From Pedobacter jeongneungensis (GTDB lineage Bacteria > Bacteroidota > Bacteroidia > Sphingobacteriales > Sphingobacteriaceae): a DNA stretch of 64,000 bases. Location: positions 1 to 64,000 of the forward strand of contig NZ_AYMG01000034.1 in the NCBI RefSeq assembly GCF_000633455.1, given 5' to 3'. The notes under the pieces were generated by a model. That model made no database searches. It worked only from the letters and a program-made list of their open reading frames with translations, and was not told where the DNA came from. Both the position numbers and the translations under genes were made by a program. Of the stretch, positions 48,976 to 59,158 are shown piece by piece; position 1 is the stretch's first letter, and each line of letters begins with the position of its first letter.

Positions 48976-51008
48976 AATTTATAATTTAAGGTTAACCTGT
49001 AGTTTCTTCCGGGCATAGGGAAATTCGGGATAATATCAAATTGCTGATTAAGCAGGTTATTTACCTCGCCATTCACACTTACGCTTCCTTTTTTCAGTTT
49101 AAATTCATAACCAATTGCAGCATCATGGGTATACCACGGTTCCATATAGTTTTCTATAATATTTGCTTTTTGATTGTAACGAAAACCGGTGTAAATGAAA
49201 CTATAGTTTGCCCGCCAGTGGTGATAATCCAGCCTCGTTAAAAAAGAGCCGCTGTTTTCTGGTATGTAAGGAATCTGGTCTTTATACTGATCCTCTAATT
49301 TTGAAGTAATATCTATGGCTTTTTGACAGGTGTACGTAAGGCCAAGGTTCACCATCAGATCGGTAAAAGGTTCAAATGCTGTTTTTGCATTGATTTCTAA
49401 ACCACGGATATCAACCAGACCAATGTTGTACATAATCCATCGGTATAAGTTTGCACCTGGTTGTGCTACAATTTTGTCTTTTACACGGTTATAATAAACA
49501 TCAGATTGGATATCGATAAACTTTAATTTCTGGTTTTTAAAGTTTTTAAAATAGGTTACACCAACATCATACTGTTTGGCATACTCAGGCCTTAATAAAG
49601 TATTGCCGATGAAAGTATAGTACAGATCGTTAAATGTTGGCATTCTGAAGATATCCTTATAAAAAGCGCGGATTCTGATGTCCTTATCTTTTAGCAGTTT
49701 CCAGGAAAGCATAACCGTTGGACTAAAAACCTGTTTATCACCTGATGAAGAATAAACTTTTACCCGGTCAATTACGGTGGTACTTAATATACTTGCCTTT
49801 ACATTAAGCTGATCGAACGTTAACGATGAACTTAAAACATTTAAAAAGGTATTTCTGGTGGGATAAGCAAACCTGTAAATATTAGCATCTAAAGTCTGGT
49901 AAGTAAAATCAGATGCGTAAGCGGCTTCCCATATCGAATTGATTTTATATTTACCAGAAACGGAGAAGTAAGCTTCCTGTTCTTTAAAACGGTTATCTAA
50001 AAGTCCTGTGGTAGTTACAAAATCAGGATCCAGGTAGCGTTGGTATGCATAACTGTATTTTCCATTAACAAGAATTCTCAGTTTACTGGAAAGTTGTTTT
50101 TCTGCACTTCCCTGAACAAAAAAGTCACGGTCCCAGATTCTCTGTGTAAAATCAAACCTATTGGATACAATCGCACCGGGCAGGCCTCTCTCTGATAAAA
50201 ATGAGTAAGCCTGTGCCTGCCATTTTCCATCTTTAAATTTACCAAACAATGCTGCCTGAAGGCGAAAACGTTCTACGTCAGCATTATTTCTTACCGCTGT
50301 TGTATCGTAAACCCCATTGGTGGATCTAAATTTGTATTTTCCGTCAGCATGTATATATTCGGTATTGATACTGGCGTTCAAATGGTCATTAACCTGATAC
50401 TGATAAACCAATGTTGGATTGATGAGACCGAAGGATCCGCCTTTTAACCCCAATTCTAATTGTTGATGCTGATTTTTTTCAAATTCAGGTACCCTGGTTT
50501 TTAGGTAAATGCTACTGGCCGAGGCATAAGCCCTGGCCGGCAGAAGCAGTTCTGGCTTTTGTCCACTATATAAAGAAATTTCTTCAAGGTTGTTCAGTGA
50601 GAATTTCCCCAGATCTACCTGACCGTTCTGCGCATTGCCAATCTGGATCCCATCTAAAAAAACAGCGGTATGGTTGGTACCTAAACTGCGCACATTAACG
50701 GTTTTTAAACCACCTATGCCTCCATAATCTTTTAACTGTAAACCCGAAAAATAACGGAGGGCATCGGCAACCGAAAGGCTGTTCATCCTTTTAAGGTCTT
50801 CGCCCGATAATATCTGGAGCGGTGTAGGTGATTTACTCTGCTCAGTTAACCGGTATTCCCTAATCCGGATCTCCTTAAGTTGCGTGCTTTTCTTTGTGCT
50901 ATCTGTTTGTGCCCAGGTATTTAAAGGCAATAAAAACCCTGTCCACAGAATAGAAGAAAATATAAAAAACCGCATTGTGCCCATATAGGCAGAATGTTTT
51001 TTAATCAT
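48972..51008 (-). CDS. TonB-dependent receptor of B12 operon A
   Basis: A 678-aa receptor with signal MIKKHSAYMGTMRFFIFSSI then AWAQ cleavage, plug (LKRMNSLSVADALRYFSGLQ LKDYGGIGGLKTVNVRSLGT) and barrel ending PMPGRNYRLTLNYKL. The plug differs clearly from the BtuB-like one of operon B, and the operon supplies it with propeller partners. The riboswitch leader suggests cobalamin or corrinoid uptake. Confidence 0.9.
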   Translation of the reverse strand: MIKKHSAYMGTMRFFIFSSILWTGFLLPLNTWAQTDSTKKSTQLKEIRIREYRLTEQSKSPTPLQILSGEDLKRMNSLSVADALRYFSGLQLKDYGGIGGLKTVNVRSLGTNHTAVFLDGIQIGNAQNGQVDLGKFSLNNLEEISLYSGQKPELLLPARAYASASSIYLKTRVPEFEKNQHQQLELGLKGGSFGLINPTLVYQYQVNDHLNASINTEYIHADGKYKFRSTNGVYDTTAVRNNADVERFRLQAALFGKFKDGKWQAQAYSFLSERGLPGAIVSNRFDFTQRIWDRDFFVQGSAEKQLSSKLRILVNGKYSYAYQRYLDPDFVTTTGLLDNRFKEQEAYFSVSGKYKINSIWEAAYASDFTYQTLDANIYRFAYPTRNTFLNVLSSSLTFDQLNVKASILSTTVIDRVKVYSSSGDKQVFSPTVMLSWKLLKDKDIRIRAFYKDIFRMPTFNDLYYTFIGNTLLRPEYAKQYDVGVTYFKNFKNQKLKFIDIQSDVYYNRVKDKIVAQPGANLYRWIMYNIGLVDIRGLEINAKTAFEPFTDLMVNLGLTYTCQKAIDITSKLEDQYKDQIPYIPENSGSFLTRLDYHHWRANYSFIYTGFRYNQKANIIENYMEPWYTHDAAIGYEFKLKKGSVSVNGEVNNLLNQQFDIIPNFPMPGRNYRLTLNYKL

Positions 51009-51025
51009 TTTGATTGTGAGTTTAA

Positions 51026-51104
51026 CCCACAGCCAACAGATGGAAAAGAAATGAAATACGAAAATACGCTTTACTTCACCCCTAGCTTCAATCCCCGAAA
51101 GCTA
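51026..51104 (-). promoter_or_regulatory. Expression-platform blocks of riboswitch 2
   Basis: CCCACAGCCAACAG (51026-51039) and the hairpin TAGCTT...AAGCTA (51083-51104) match the blocks at 42829-42910; the hairpin region is identical over 28 bases. They sit between aptamer and start codon. Confidence 0.65.
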
Positions 51105-51118
51105 TGAAATATAATGCT

Positions 51119-51296
51119 AAGGCAGGTCTTCTGACTTACTCCCGGGTTTCCGGCCTTCCCATCCCAACAAGTTGGAACAGTGGCAGATTGATTGGAAATC
51201 CGTTAAGGAGCTTACAGCTGCGGGACAGTTACAGATTTACACTGTATTCCCTTTTAATTCCGGGTGTAATGCCGGAAACCAAAAGCGCTGCAAAGG
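51119..51296 (-). promoter_or_regulatory. Cobalamin riboswitch upstream of operon A
   Basis: Minus strand: GGTTTCCGGC, AAAGGGAATACAGTG, CTGTCCCGCAGCTGTAAG (51211-51228) and the B12 box AGTCAGAAGACCTGCC (51121-51136). A second copy of the same aptamer class as at 42925-43095, with a shorter variable P-arm. Confidence 0.95.
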
Positions 51297-51382
51297 TAAT
51301 AAAATTAAGCAACATGTAAAATGGATGATGGAAAACGGTCTTTATAACAGAAAAAGCTAAATTAGGAAACAAATTTTCAACC

Positions 51383-52630
51383 ATGAAAGGGATTTTAATT
51401 ATTGCATTTTCTTTGATCAGCTTATCTGTTATGGCGCAAAAAACCGATACCGTTTTCCTGAAAAAATTGATGGAAAGCAAACCTGAACTTTTTTCTGCTG
51501 TGCTCAATCATCCGGATCATAACCAGGTGCAGATTCTTTATACTCAGGTAAACCGCGATGCGAGGAATAACCCCACATTTAAAACCTTCAGTTATCAATT
51601 AGATCCGCATCACTATTTTTATCCTGCCAGCACGGTTAAGCTTGCTGCGGTAATTTTCGCCTTAGAAAAGGTAAACCGGTTAAAAGGTACTGGCCTGACC
51701 GTTAAAAGTACCATGATTACCGACAGCACCTATAAAGGACAGACCAAAGTTTTAAAAGACAGCAGTGCTAAAAACGGTTTACCTTCTATTGAGCATTATG
51801 TTAAAAAGATCCTGCTTACCAGCGATAACGATGCATTTAACCGTTTGTTTGAATTTATTGGCCGGGCAGAGATTAACGAAAAACTAAAAACAAATGGTTT
51901 AAACGATAGCAGGATCTTGAACCGTTTGGCCATTGGCGATGCCGGCGAATCGGCAAAACACACTAACCTCATTAAATTTTATAATAACGATAAGTTAATA
52001 TACGATCAACCGGCACAATATGATCCAAAAGAATATGAACTGCAATTAAGCAACCTTGTTATGGGTAAAGGTTATATGGACAGCACCGATAAACTGGTGA
52101 ATAAACCATTCAGTTTGGCAGGAAAAAATGCATTCGCCATAAACGATCAACAAAAGTTAATGCAGAAACTGATTTTCCCGGAAGCTTTCGCAGTTAAAGA
52201 AAGATTTAACCTTACTGCAGATGATTATAAGCTGATTTATACCTATATGAGCAAATATCCAACAGAAAGCGATTTTCCTAAGTATAATCCTAAAGAATTT
52301 TGGCCTACCTATGCAAAAATGCTTTATTATGGACGCGAGCAGGTAACACCGGATCCAAACATCAGAATTTTTAATAAATATGGCGACAGTTATGGTTATA
52401 TCATCGACAATTCTTATTTCGTCGATTTTAAAAATGGAATAGAATATTTCTTAACCGCAGTGGTGCAAAGTAATGAAGATGGCATTTTCAATGATAATAA
52501 ATACGAATATGATGCGGTTTGCTTTCCTTTTATGAAAAACCTTGGCCGTACCATATACGATCTGGAGTTAAAAAGAACCAGAAAACATAAACCAGATCTG
52601 AGCAAATTTAAAATGGATTATAATCATTAA
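51383..52630 (+). CDS. Serine hydrolase of the class A beta-lactamase type
   Basis: A 415-aa exported enzyme (MKGILIIAFSLISLSVMAQ). The SxxK motif is STVK in YPASTVKLAAVIFALEK, the SDN loop LTSDNDAFN, and the third box is a K-Y-G variant (NKYGDSYGYIIDNSYFVDF). The length beyond a typical beta-lactamase suggests a penicillin-binding or D,D-peptidase-like enzyme rather than a resistance enzyme. It starts near the riboswitch leader but on the opposite strand. Confidence 0.8.
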   Translation: MKGILIIAFSLISLSVMAQKTDTVFLKKLMESKPELFSAVLNHPDHNQVQILYTQVNRDARNNPTFKTFSYQLDPHHYFYPASTVKLAAVIFALEKVNRLKGTGLTVKSTMITDSTYKGQTKVLKDSSAKNGLPSIEHYVKKILLTSDNDAFNRLFEFIGRAEINEKLKTNGLNDSRILNRLAIGDAGESAKHTNLIKFYNNDKLIYDQPAQYDPKEYELQLSNLVMGKGYMDSTDKLVNKPFSLAGKNAFAINDQQKLMQKLIFPEAFAVKERFNLTADDYKLIYTYMSKYPTESDFPKYNPKEFWPTYAKMLYYGREQVTPDPNIRIFNKYGDSYGYIIDNSYFVDFKNGIEYFLTAVVQSNEDGIFNDNKYEYDAVCFPFMKNLGRTIYDLELKRTRKHKPDLSKFKMDYNH

Positions 52631-52735
52631 AACCTTTCCCCTACTTAATGGTTTATAGCCTATAAATTGTATAAAAAACTATACATTAATTAAAAAATAA
52701 TATATTCGCATCTGAAATAAAAGAATACATCTCTA

Positions 52736-54139
52736 ATGGCTAAACTATTAATAATTGACGATGAACGTGCGATAAGGAGTACCTTACGCGAAATTCTGGA
52801 ATATGAAAATTACGATGTTGAAGATACCGATAACGGTATTGATGGACTCGAAATGATCAAAAAAGGAAATTTCGATCTGGTACTTTGCGATATCAAGATG
52901 AATAAAATGGACGGGATGGAAGTGCTGGAACAGGCACAGATTATTAAGCCTGATCTGCCTTTCATTATGATTTCCGGTCATGGAACAGTTGAAACCGCCA
53001 TCGAAGCCAGTAAAAAAGGAGCTTTCGACTTTATTTCGAAACCACCAGATTTAAACCGTTTGCTGATCACCGTACGAAATGGTTTAGACCGTGGGAATTT
53101 AGTTACTGAAACAAAGGTTTTAAAACGTAAAGCCAGCAAAACCCGCGAAATTTTAGGCGAATCAGAAAGCATTTCTAAAATTAAGGAAACCATAGAACGT
53201 GTTGCTCCTACTGAAGCCCGGGTATTAATTACCGGAGCTAATGGTAGCGGTAAAGAATTGGTAGCCCGTTGGTTACACGAAAAATCGAACCGTGCCGATA
53301 GCCCTTTAATTGAAGTAAATTGTGCGGCAATCCCTTCAGAACTAATTGAAAGTGAATTATTTGGCCACGAAAAAGGTTCATTTACCTCAGCTGTTAAACA
53401 GCGTATCGGTAAATTTGAACTGGCAAATGGTGGAACTTTATTTTTGGATGAAATTGGCGACATGAGCCTGTCAGCCCAGGCAAAAGTTTTACGTGCCTTA
53501 CAGGAACATAAAATTTCGCGTGTAGGTGGTGAAAAAGAAATTGAAGTAAATGTGCGTGTTTTAGCGGCGACCAATAAAGATTTATTAAAAGAAATTGAAG
53601 ATGGTAATTTCCGTATGGATTTGTACCACCGGTTAAATGTAATCAATATCCATGTTCCGCATTTAACAGAACGTACGGATGATATTCCTGTAATTGCACA
53701 GAACTTTTTAGAGAGTATTTGCAGCGATTATGGAATGCCGGTTAAGAAAATAAATGATGGTGGAATGGCCGCATTACAGGCTTTACCATGGACAGGTAAC
53801 GTACGTGAATTGCACAATATGATTGAGCGATTGATCATATTGAGCGATAAGGTAATTACCGAAAATGATGTACGTGCATTTGCCAACCCAGGCGGCGGAA
53901 CAAATATTGGTGCTGCAACCAGTGCGCAGATTGCCGGAGCAGGTGGTTCTGCATTAACCTCTTCTTTTGATTCATTTAATAATTTCCAGGATTATAAAGA
54001 CCACGCAGAGCGTGAATTTATCAAATTTAAACTGGAAAAAAACAATTGGAACGTATCAAAAACTGCTGATGAAATTGATATTCAAAGAAGTCACTTATAC
54101 AGTAAAATAGAGAAATTCGGCTTAAAGAGAGCGGAATAA
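52736..54139 (+). CDS. NtrC-family sigma-54-dependent response regulator
   Basis: A 467-aa regulator: receiver domain (LLIIDDERAIRSTLREILEY; phosphorylated Asp in LVLCDIKM), AAA+ sigma-54 interaction domain (ITGANGSGKELVARWLH; GESELFGHEKGSFTSAVKQR-like ELFGHEKGSFTSA motif), and a Fis-type C-terminal HTH (NNWNVSKTADEIDIQRSHLY). No histidine kinase is adjacent. Regulon unknown. Confidence 0.95.
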   Translation: MAKLLIIDDERAIRSTLREILEYENYDVEDTDNGIDGLEMIKKGNFDLVLCDIKMNKMDGMEVLEQAQIIKPDLPFIMISGHGTVETAIEASKKGAFDFISKPPDLNRLLITVRNGLDRGNLVTETKVLKRKASKTREILGESESISKIKETIERVAPTEARVLITGANGSGKELVARWLHEKSNRADSPLIEVNCAAIPSELIESELFGHEKGSFTSAVKQRIGKFELANGGTLFLDEIGDMSLSAQAKVLRALQEHKISRVGGEKEIEVNVRVLAATNKDLLKEIEDGNFRMDLYHRLNVINIHVPHLTERTDDIPVIAQNFLESICSDYGMPVKKINDGGMAALQALPWTGNVRELHNMIERLIILSDKVITENDVRAFANPGGGTNIGAATSAQIAGAGGSALTSSFDSFNNFQDYKDHAEREFIKFKLEKNNWNVSKTADEIDIQRSHLYSKIEKFGLKRAE

Positions 54140-54305
54140 GTTGAAAAGTTTGAAGGTTAGAATGTTTAAAGGTTCTCCGGACAACATTCCAACCTTTTTT
54201 ATTTTAGCTGAGATGTTTTAAAGGTTGAAGGTTGCAAGGATTTCCGAGCTAGATTAAACGTTATAACACAACATTTCAACTTTACAATATTCAACATTCC
54301 AACCC
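54139..54305. repeat. Palindromic intergenic stretch
   Basis: GTTGAAAAGTTTGAAGGTTA GAATGTTTAAAGGTT at one end is matched by inverted CAACATTTCAACTTTACAAT ATTCAACATTCCAACC at the other. It sits between two convergent genes. Confidence 0.5.
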
Positions 54306-54308
54306 TTC

Positions 54309-56099
54309 TTACCCCATATAATCATTCTGCCTCATCAGCAATGCCCTGTATTTATTAAAGATTGCTGTTTTAGAAACAAAACCCAAATATTGGTTCTGCG
54401 CGGTTAATACTGGTAAAATCCATACATTATCCTGTTCCATTTTCTCCAGTACCATTTTAAGATCATCATTTTCTGTAATCGTATTTGGTGCAGGCTGAAC
54501 CAAATGAGCAGCCATTAAGTTTCCTTTATCCGGATGATTGATCATCTCATTAAACAGCTCTTCAATATAGATAATACCTTTAAAATCACCCAATTCATCG
54601 GTAACCGCGCAAATATTTTTATGCGATTGCAAAATTTCATTCATTTTAACCGAAATCAGGTCATTCATCTGTAACTGAGGATAACTTTTCTCGATCAGGT
54701 ATTTCAGTTTCATCTGGTTTAAAACCGTGGTATCCTTATCTTCATGGGATAATAATTCTCCTTTATCGGCCAGAGCTTTGGTATAAATGGAGTGTTTTTG
54801 CGAGCTTCGGTTAATGGCGTAAGAAATTGCAGTGGTAATCATCAATGGCACCATTAAAATATAGCCACCAGTAATTTCGGCAATCAGAAAAATACCCGTT
54901 AAAGGGGCGTGCATAATGGAACCTAAAGCCGCAGCCATACCAGCTACAATAAAATTAGATACGTTTAACTGAGCTATCCCCGAGAGGTTTACCACATAAG
55001 CAAAAATAAACCCGATTAAACCACCCATAATTAAACTGGGTGCAAACGTTCCACCATTACCGCCCGCGCCTAAAGTAACCAGTGTAGCGATCGATTTCAT
55101 AAAAATGGTGACTACTGTAAATAGTATAACCACAGCTGAAATAGAGTTATAATCAGCAAAAATACTATTGTTGATTACCGTATGATAGTCACCTTTTAGC
55201 AAGCCTTTTATTGTGATGTATCCCTCACCATACAATGTTGGAAATAGGAAAACCAAAGCACCAAGCATTAAACCGCCTACAATAACCTTAGTATAAGGAT
55301 GTTTTATTTTGTAGAATAATCCTTTTACAGCATAATTGGCTTTGGTAAAATAAATTGAGAATAAACCAATAAAACAGGCCAATATTACATAATAGAATAA
55401 AGCGTTTACTTTCCAACCTTCTGTAACTAAAAAGAAAAGCTGTTGGGTGTAAAATAACCTCGCCACTACTGCAGCTGTTGCGGCTGATAATAAAAGCGGT
55501 ATAAAGGCTGGAATGGTAAATTCTGGCAATAAAATTTCGATGGCGAAAACAATCCCGGCCACAGGGCTATTAAATGCACCTGCTATACCTGCCGCAGCAC
55601 CACATGCTACCAGCATGGTAATTTCCCGATAAGATAAGCCCAATAAACGACCAAGGTTTGAGCCTATTGCCGATCCACTGGTAACAATTGGCGCTTCCAA
55701 TCCCGTCGATCCACCGAAACCAACGGTAACGGCTGCCGTTATGATCTGCGAATAAATATTATGGGCTTCTACCTTACTCGATTTTTTTGAAATGGCATAA
55801 AGGAGCGGTGTTAAGCCAGTTTCGAATTTTGTTTTGCGTATAAAGTATTTAATGTACAAAACAGTTAAAAAGATACCAATCATTGGAAAAATGAAATACA
55901 GGTAGTATTTATATTTCCAATGCCAATCAGACTGAAGAAATTCTTCGATGTGGTGGGTTAAACTCTTTAAAACTGCGGCAGCCAATCCGGCTAAAATCCC
56001 GACAATTACAGCAAGGATAATTAAGAAATTACGGTTTGATATTTTAGATTTTCGGTACTGGTTTATCTTATCAAGGTAATTTACAAATCTGATGTACAT
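54309..56099 (-). CDS. ClC-family chloride channel/antiporter with CBS domains
   Basis: A 596-aa protein: ClC core with selectivity motifs FGGSTGLEAPIV, AGAFNSPVAGIVFAIE, GGNGGTFAPSLIMG and ALGSIMHAPLTGIFLIAEIT, then CBS domains from about residue 450 (NEILQSHKNICAVTDELGDF; VLEKMEQDNVWILPVL). It moves Cl-, perhaps in exchange for H+. Confidence 0.93.
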   Translation of the reverse strand: MYIRFVNYLDKINQYRKSKISNRNFLIILAVIVGILAGLAAAVLKSLTHHIEEFLQSDWHWKYKYYLYFIFPMIGIFLTVLYIKYFIRKTKFETGLTPLLYAISKKSSKVEAHNIYSQIITAAVTVGFGGSTGLEAPIVTSGSAIGSNLGRLLGLSYREITMLVACGAAAGIAGAFNSPVAGIVFAIEILLPEFTIPAFIPLLLSAATAAVVARLFYTQQLFFLVTEGWKVNALFYYVILACFIGLFSIYFTKANYAVKGLFYKIKHPYTKVIVGGLMLGALVFLFPTLYGEGYITIKGLLKGDYHTVINNSIFADYNSISAVVILFTVVTIFMKSIATLVTLGAGGNGGTFAPSLIMGGLIGFIFAYVVNLSGIAQLNVSNFIVAGMAAALGSIMHAPLTGIFLIAEITGGYILMVPLMITTAISYAINRSSQKHSIYTKALADKGELLSHEDKDTTVLNQMKLKYLIEKSYPQLQMNDLISVKMNEILQSHKNICAVTDELGDFKGIIYIEELFNEMINHPDKGNLMAAHLVQPAPNTITENDDLKMVLEKMEQDNVWILPVLTAQNQYLGFVSKTAIFNKYRALLMRQNDYMG

Positions 56100-56175
56100 T
56101 CTATTGTTTTTTAATAGAGGGCGAATAACCCAAAAGTAACAAAAACAAAGCGATAAGCCAATTTAAAGGCTTCTT

Positions 56176-56898
56176 TTATGCATCAAATTTATCCAATAGC
56201 TTAATTAGGGTAGCAAAATCTTTTGGGTACGGTGCGTCGATTATTATATCCTGATCATCTAATCCTTTAAAAACCAAATGACGGGCATGTAAAGCAAAGC
56301 GTTTCATAATGGGTTGCTCCTCTTCGCCTTTGGTTAATTTATAACCTCTCTTAATTGAGGAAAGAAAAACTGGTTTTCCTTTGTACATATCATCACCAAC
56401 AATGGCGGCCCTTTGCGTAGCCAGGTGAATTCGGATCTGGTGCATCCGGCCGGTTATAGGCTTACACTCTACCAAAGTATAATGTTTGTAATATTTTAAG
56501 GAGTCGAAAATGGTTTCTGCTCTTTTACCTTCTGCCCTATCAATGGTTACATTTTTATTGCCATCATTTAAGATTGGAAGATCAACCGTTAACTGATCAA
56601 AAATTACATGACCATCTACCACTGCATGGTAGGTTTTATTAACCTTTCTTCTTTCAAATTGCATGGAAGCATGACGATAGCCTTCAGGATTTTTTGCAAT
56701 AATTAAAGCGCCAGAAGTTTCTTTATCCAAACGGTGACAAACCTGTGCATCATCACTGTATTGTTTCGCTAAGCGCAATACATTGGTTTCTCCAGACCCA
56801 CCACGTTCATCGAGCGAGGCTAAAAATGGAGGTTTATTGATAACAATAAAATCGTTGTCTTCGAAAAGAATAAGGTCTTTAAAATTAGGAAACTTCAA
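56176..56898 (-). CDS. RluA-family pseudouridine synthase (RluD-like)
   Basis: A 240-aa enzyme with catalytic VCHRLDKETSGALIIAK and IVGDDMYKG-type C-terminal block. It lacks the N-terminal S4 domain of RluD, so it is a short RluA-type enzyme. The target may be 23S rRNA or tRNA; not TruC-like in its N-terminus. Confidence 0.88.
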   Translation of the reverse strand: MKFPNFKDLILFEDNDFIVINKPPFLASLDERGGSGETNVLRLAKQYSDDAQVCHRLDKETSGALIIAKNPEGYRHASMQFERRKVNKTYHAVVDGHVIFDQLTVDLPILNDGNKNVTIDRAEGKRAETIFDSLKYYKHYTLVECKPITGRMHQIRIHLATQRAAIVGDDMYKGKPVFLSSIKRGYKLTKGEEEQPIMKRFALHARHLVFKGLDDQDIIIDAPYPKDFATLIKLLDKFDA

Positions 56899-56956
56899 AC
56901 TGTGTGTAATTAATGAAGCGCAAAAATACGATTTTATTTTTTATTGGTTCAGAAAT

Positions 56957-57249
56957 TAACCAAAGATAAAAAGGATGAACACAGATACGGAAAGGGAAAG
57001 ATCCGCGATAGCATGACGGTTTTGACTTGAGTGCCGTCTTCCTGGCGCATTTTGTCATTCTGAATGCAGTGAAGAATCTTCAAGACATAGAATGTGTTGT
57101 AAAATAAAAGCATCGGAAAAAAGCAGCGGTATTTTAGCGGCAGAGCTAAAATGTAAGAGATTCTTCGTACCTCAGAATGACAGCATAAAAAAAACACAGA
57201 TTAAGCACCAGAAAAAATCTGTGTTAATCTGTGTTTATCTGTGGTAAAA
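56957..57249. repeat. Nested intergenic repeats
   Basis: Outer layer: ACACAGAT-type sequences (ACACAGATTAA...TTAATCTGTGT at 57194-57235). Inner layer: TGTCATTCTGAATGCAGTGA AGAATCT at 57053 with AGATTCTTCGTACCTCAGAA TGACA ending at 57182, the same family as 28009-28141. Two repeat families inserted in one gap. Confidence 0.7.
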
Positions 57250-57252
57250 AAA

Positions 57253-57942
57253 TTAAGACAACTCAAACTTATAACCTACTCCTTTTACAGTAGATACATA
57301 AGTTTCGCCCAATTTTTCCCTTAGTTTACGGATGTGAACATCAATGGTCCGGTTGGTTACCACTACCGAATCTTCCCAAATATTTTTAAGGATCGATTCA
57401 CGGGTATAAACCTTTCCAGGTTTTGAAGCCAGCAGGTACAACAGTTCGAATTCTTTTTTAGCCAATACTACTTTATTTCCGCTTTGAAAAACCAGGTAAG
57501 CTTCGCGGTCGATTACTAAATCGCCGATTTCCAGTTTATTTTCAGATACTTCTTCTGTTCCGGTGTTTCTTCTTAATATCGCATTAATGCGGCTAACCAA
57601 AGCGCGTGGTTTAATTGGTTTTGCGATATAATCATCCGCACCAACATTAAAACCTGCTATTTCAGAATATTCCTCACTTCTGGCAGTTAAGAAAACCATA
57701 AAAGTGTTCTTAAATTCAGGAATTGCACGCATTAAACGGCAAGCCTCAATCCCATCCATTTTAGGCATCATAATATCCAGGATTATTAAATCCGGATGAA
57801 CCTTTTTCGCAACAGTAATTCCTTCCTGGCCATTGGTAGCTGTGAAAACCTGATAACCTTCTTTTTTTAGGTTATATTCAATAAGCTCCAGAATATCTGT
57901 TTCATCATCAACAATTAATATTTTCTGACCTGCGTTGTTCAT
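57253..57942 (-). CDS. OmpR/PhoB-type response regulator
   Basis: About 229 aa, started at MNNAGQKILIVDDETDILEL (57942); the upstream ATG (57981) adds 13 residues before the receiver. Receiver with phosphorylated Asp in LIILDIMMPKMDGIEAC and OmpR-type winged helix (LEIGDLVIDREAYLVFQSGN KVVLAKKEFELLYLLA). PhoB-like in sequence, but no phosphate genes are adjacent. Confidence 0.93.
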   Translation of the reverse strand: MNNAGQKILIVDDETDILELIEYNLKKEGYQVFTATNGQEGITVAKKVHPDLIILDIMMPKMDGIEACRLMRAIPEFKNTFMVFLTARSEEYSEIAGFNVGADDYIAKPIKPRALVSRINAILRRNTGTEEVSENKLEIGDLVIDREAYLVFQSGNKVVLAKKEFELLYLLASKPGKVYTRESILKNIWEDSVVVTNRTIDVHIRKLREKLGETYVSTVKGVGYKFELS

Positions 57943-58045
57943 AGTTAAATATTTGTTACGAAAGTAGTGTCTATGATGCAATATTTAGTTAAGCCTAAGT
58001 TAAGAAATTGTTAATTACTTAAATTAGTTTAACATGGAATTTGTT

Positions 58046-59158
58046 TTAACGTAACGTTTTAGCTAAAAACGCTTCCAATTCGTCGCCACGCAGGTTTTTT
58101 GCTACAATTTTTCCTGATGGATCAACCAGGTAAGAAGTTGGGATGGCTTGTACCTGATATTTTTTAACCGTTTCGCCATTAAAATCTTTCAATTCCGAAA
58201 CATGTGTCCAGGTTAATCCGTCTGCTTTTACCGCACCTAACCACGCTGCTTTGTCGGTATCCAGCGAAACACCAATGATATCGAAGTTTTTGCTTTTGTA
58301 TTTATTGTAAACTTTAACTACGTTAGGGTTTTCCTGACGGCAAGGCTGGCACCACGAAGCCCAAAAATCGATCAGCACATATTTTCCTTTATAATCTGAT
58401 AAACTTACTGGTTTATTATCTGCAGTATTAATAGTGAACGCAGGCGCAACCTGACCTACCTGAACAGCCTTTAATAAAGCCATCTGCTTTACAAAAGCAT
58501 CAACTGTGGCATTACCTTTTATTTCTTCTTTAACTTCATCTGCAAACTGCACCAGTTCGGCTTCAAACTCCTGTGGACTTAAAGTATTCATCGCATAAAA
58601 ACTTGCAAGTGTTCCTTTATTATCTTTCGCAAATTTAATGATCTGTGTATTTAGCTGATTGATATAAGATTCGTACTGTGGCTTCATCGATTCTAACACA
58701 GCAGCTCTATTTTGTGGTTGAGTTGCTACTTTTGCTTCAAAATCTGCCTGCAATTTTTCTACTTGCTTTGCAAAATTGTTTCTAATGCCATTTAATTCTG
58801 ATAGTTTATCTACCTCATTTGCGCCCGAAATTTTGTAAGCCATCGTTTTATCTGCTATATCAGCTTCAAGTTTAATGTCGTCACCATTTTTTGCAATCAG
58901 CATAAATTCATGGTTACCTAACGATACCCTGAAAAAATCAACTGATGGAGTTTTACGTGTAAACTTAAATTCTCCCTTTTCAGATAAATTGGTCGAATCA
59001 ATTGCAACCATATTGCTGTTTTGCATGCCATATAAAAACACTTTCTTCTCCGTTCCGGGATTTTTGAAAGTTCCATCAATGGTAAAGCTGTCTTTTGGTT
59101 TACATGCAGTGAAGGCAATCGCGATCAGCATGATCAGGCTCAATTCTTTTAGTCTCAT
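58046..59158 (-). CDS. TlpA-type thioredoxin lipoprotein
   Basis: A 370-aa lipoprotein (LIMLIAIAFTAC): N-terminal DUF4369-like region (residues about 20-110) then a helical stretch and a C-terminal thioredoxin domain with WASWCQPCRQENPNV, whose CxxC is the active site. It is an envelope thiol-disulfide reductase of the kind common in Bacteroidota. It abuts gatB (shared base 59158). Confidence 0.93.
   Translation of the reverse strand: MRLKELSLIMLIAIAFTACKPKDSFTIDGTFKNPGTEKKVFLYGMQNSNMVAIDSTNLSEKGEFKFTRKTPSVDFFRVSLGNHEFMLIAKNGDDIKLEADIADKTMAYKISGANEVDKLSELNGIRNNFAKQVEKLQADFEAKVATQPQNRAAVLESMKPQYESYINQLNTQIIKFAKDNKGTLASFYAMNTLSPQEFEAELVQFADEVKEEIKGNATVDAFVKQMALLKAVQVGQVAPAFTINTADNKPVSLSDYKGKYVLIDFWASWCQPCRQENPNVVKVYNKYKSKNFDIIGVSLDTDKAAWLGAVKADGLTWTHVSELKDFNGETVKKYQVQAIPTSYLVDPSGKIVAKNLRGDELEAFLAKTLR

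Noticed and set aside
52978..53646. 222-aa minus-strand frame opposite the NtrC-type regulator
   Set aside because: It is the complement of a conserved AAA+ domain and shows no protein family of its own.
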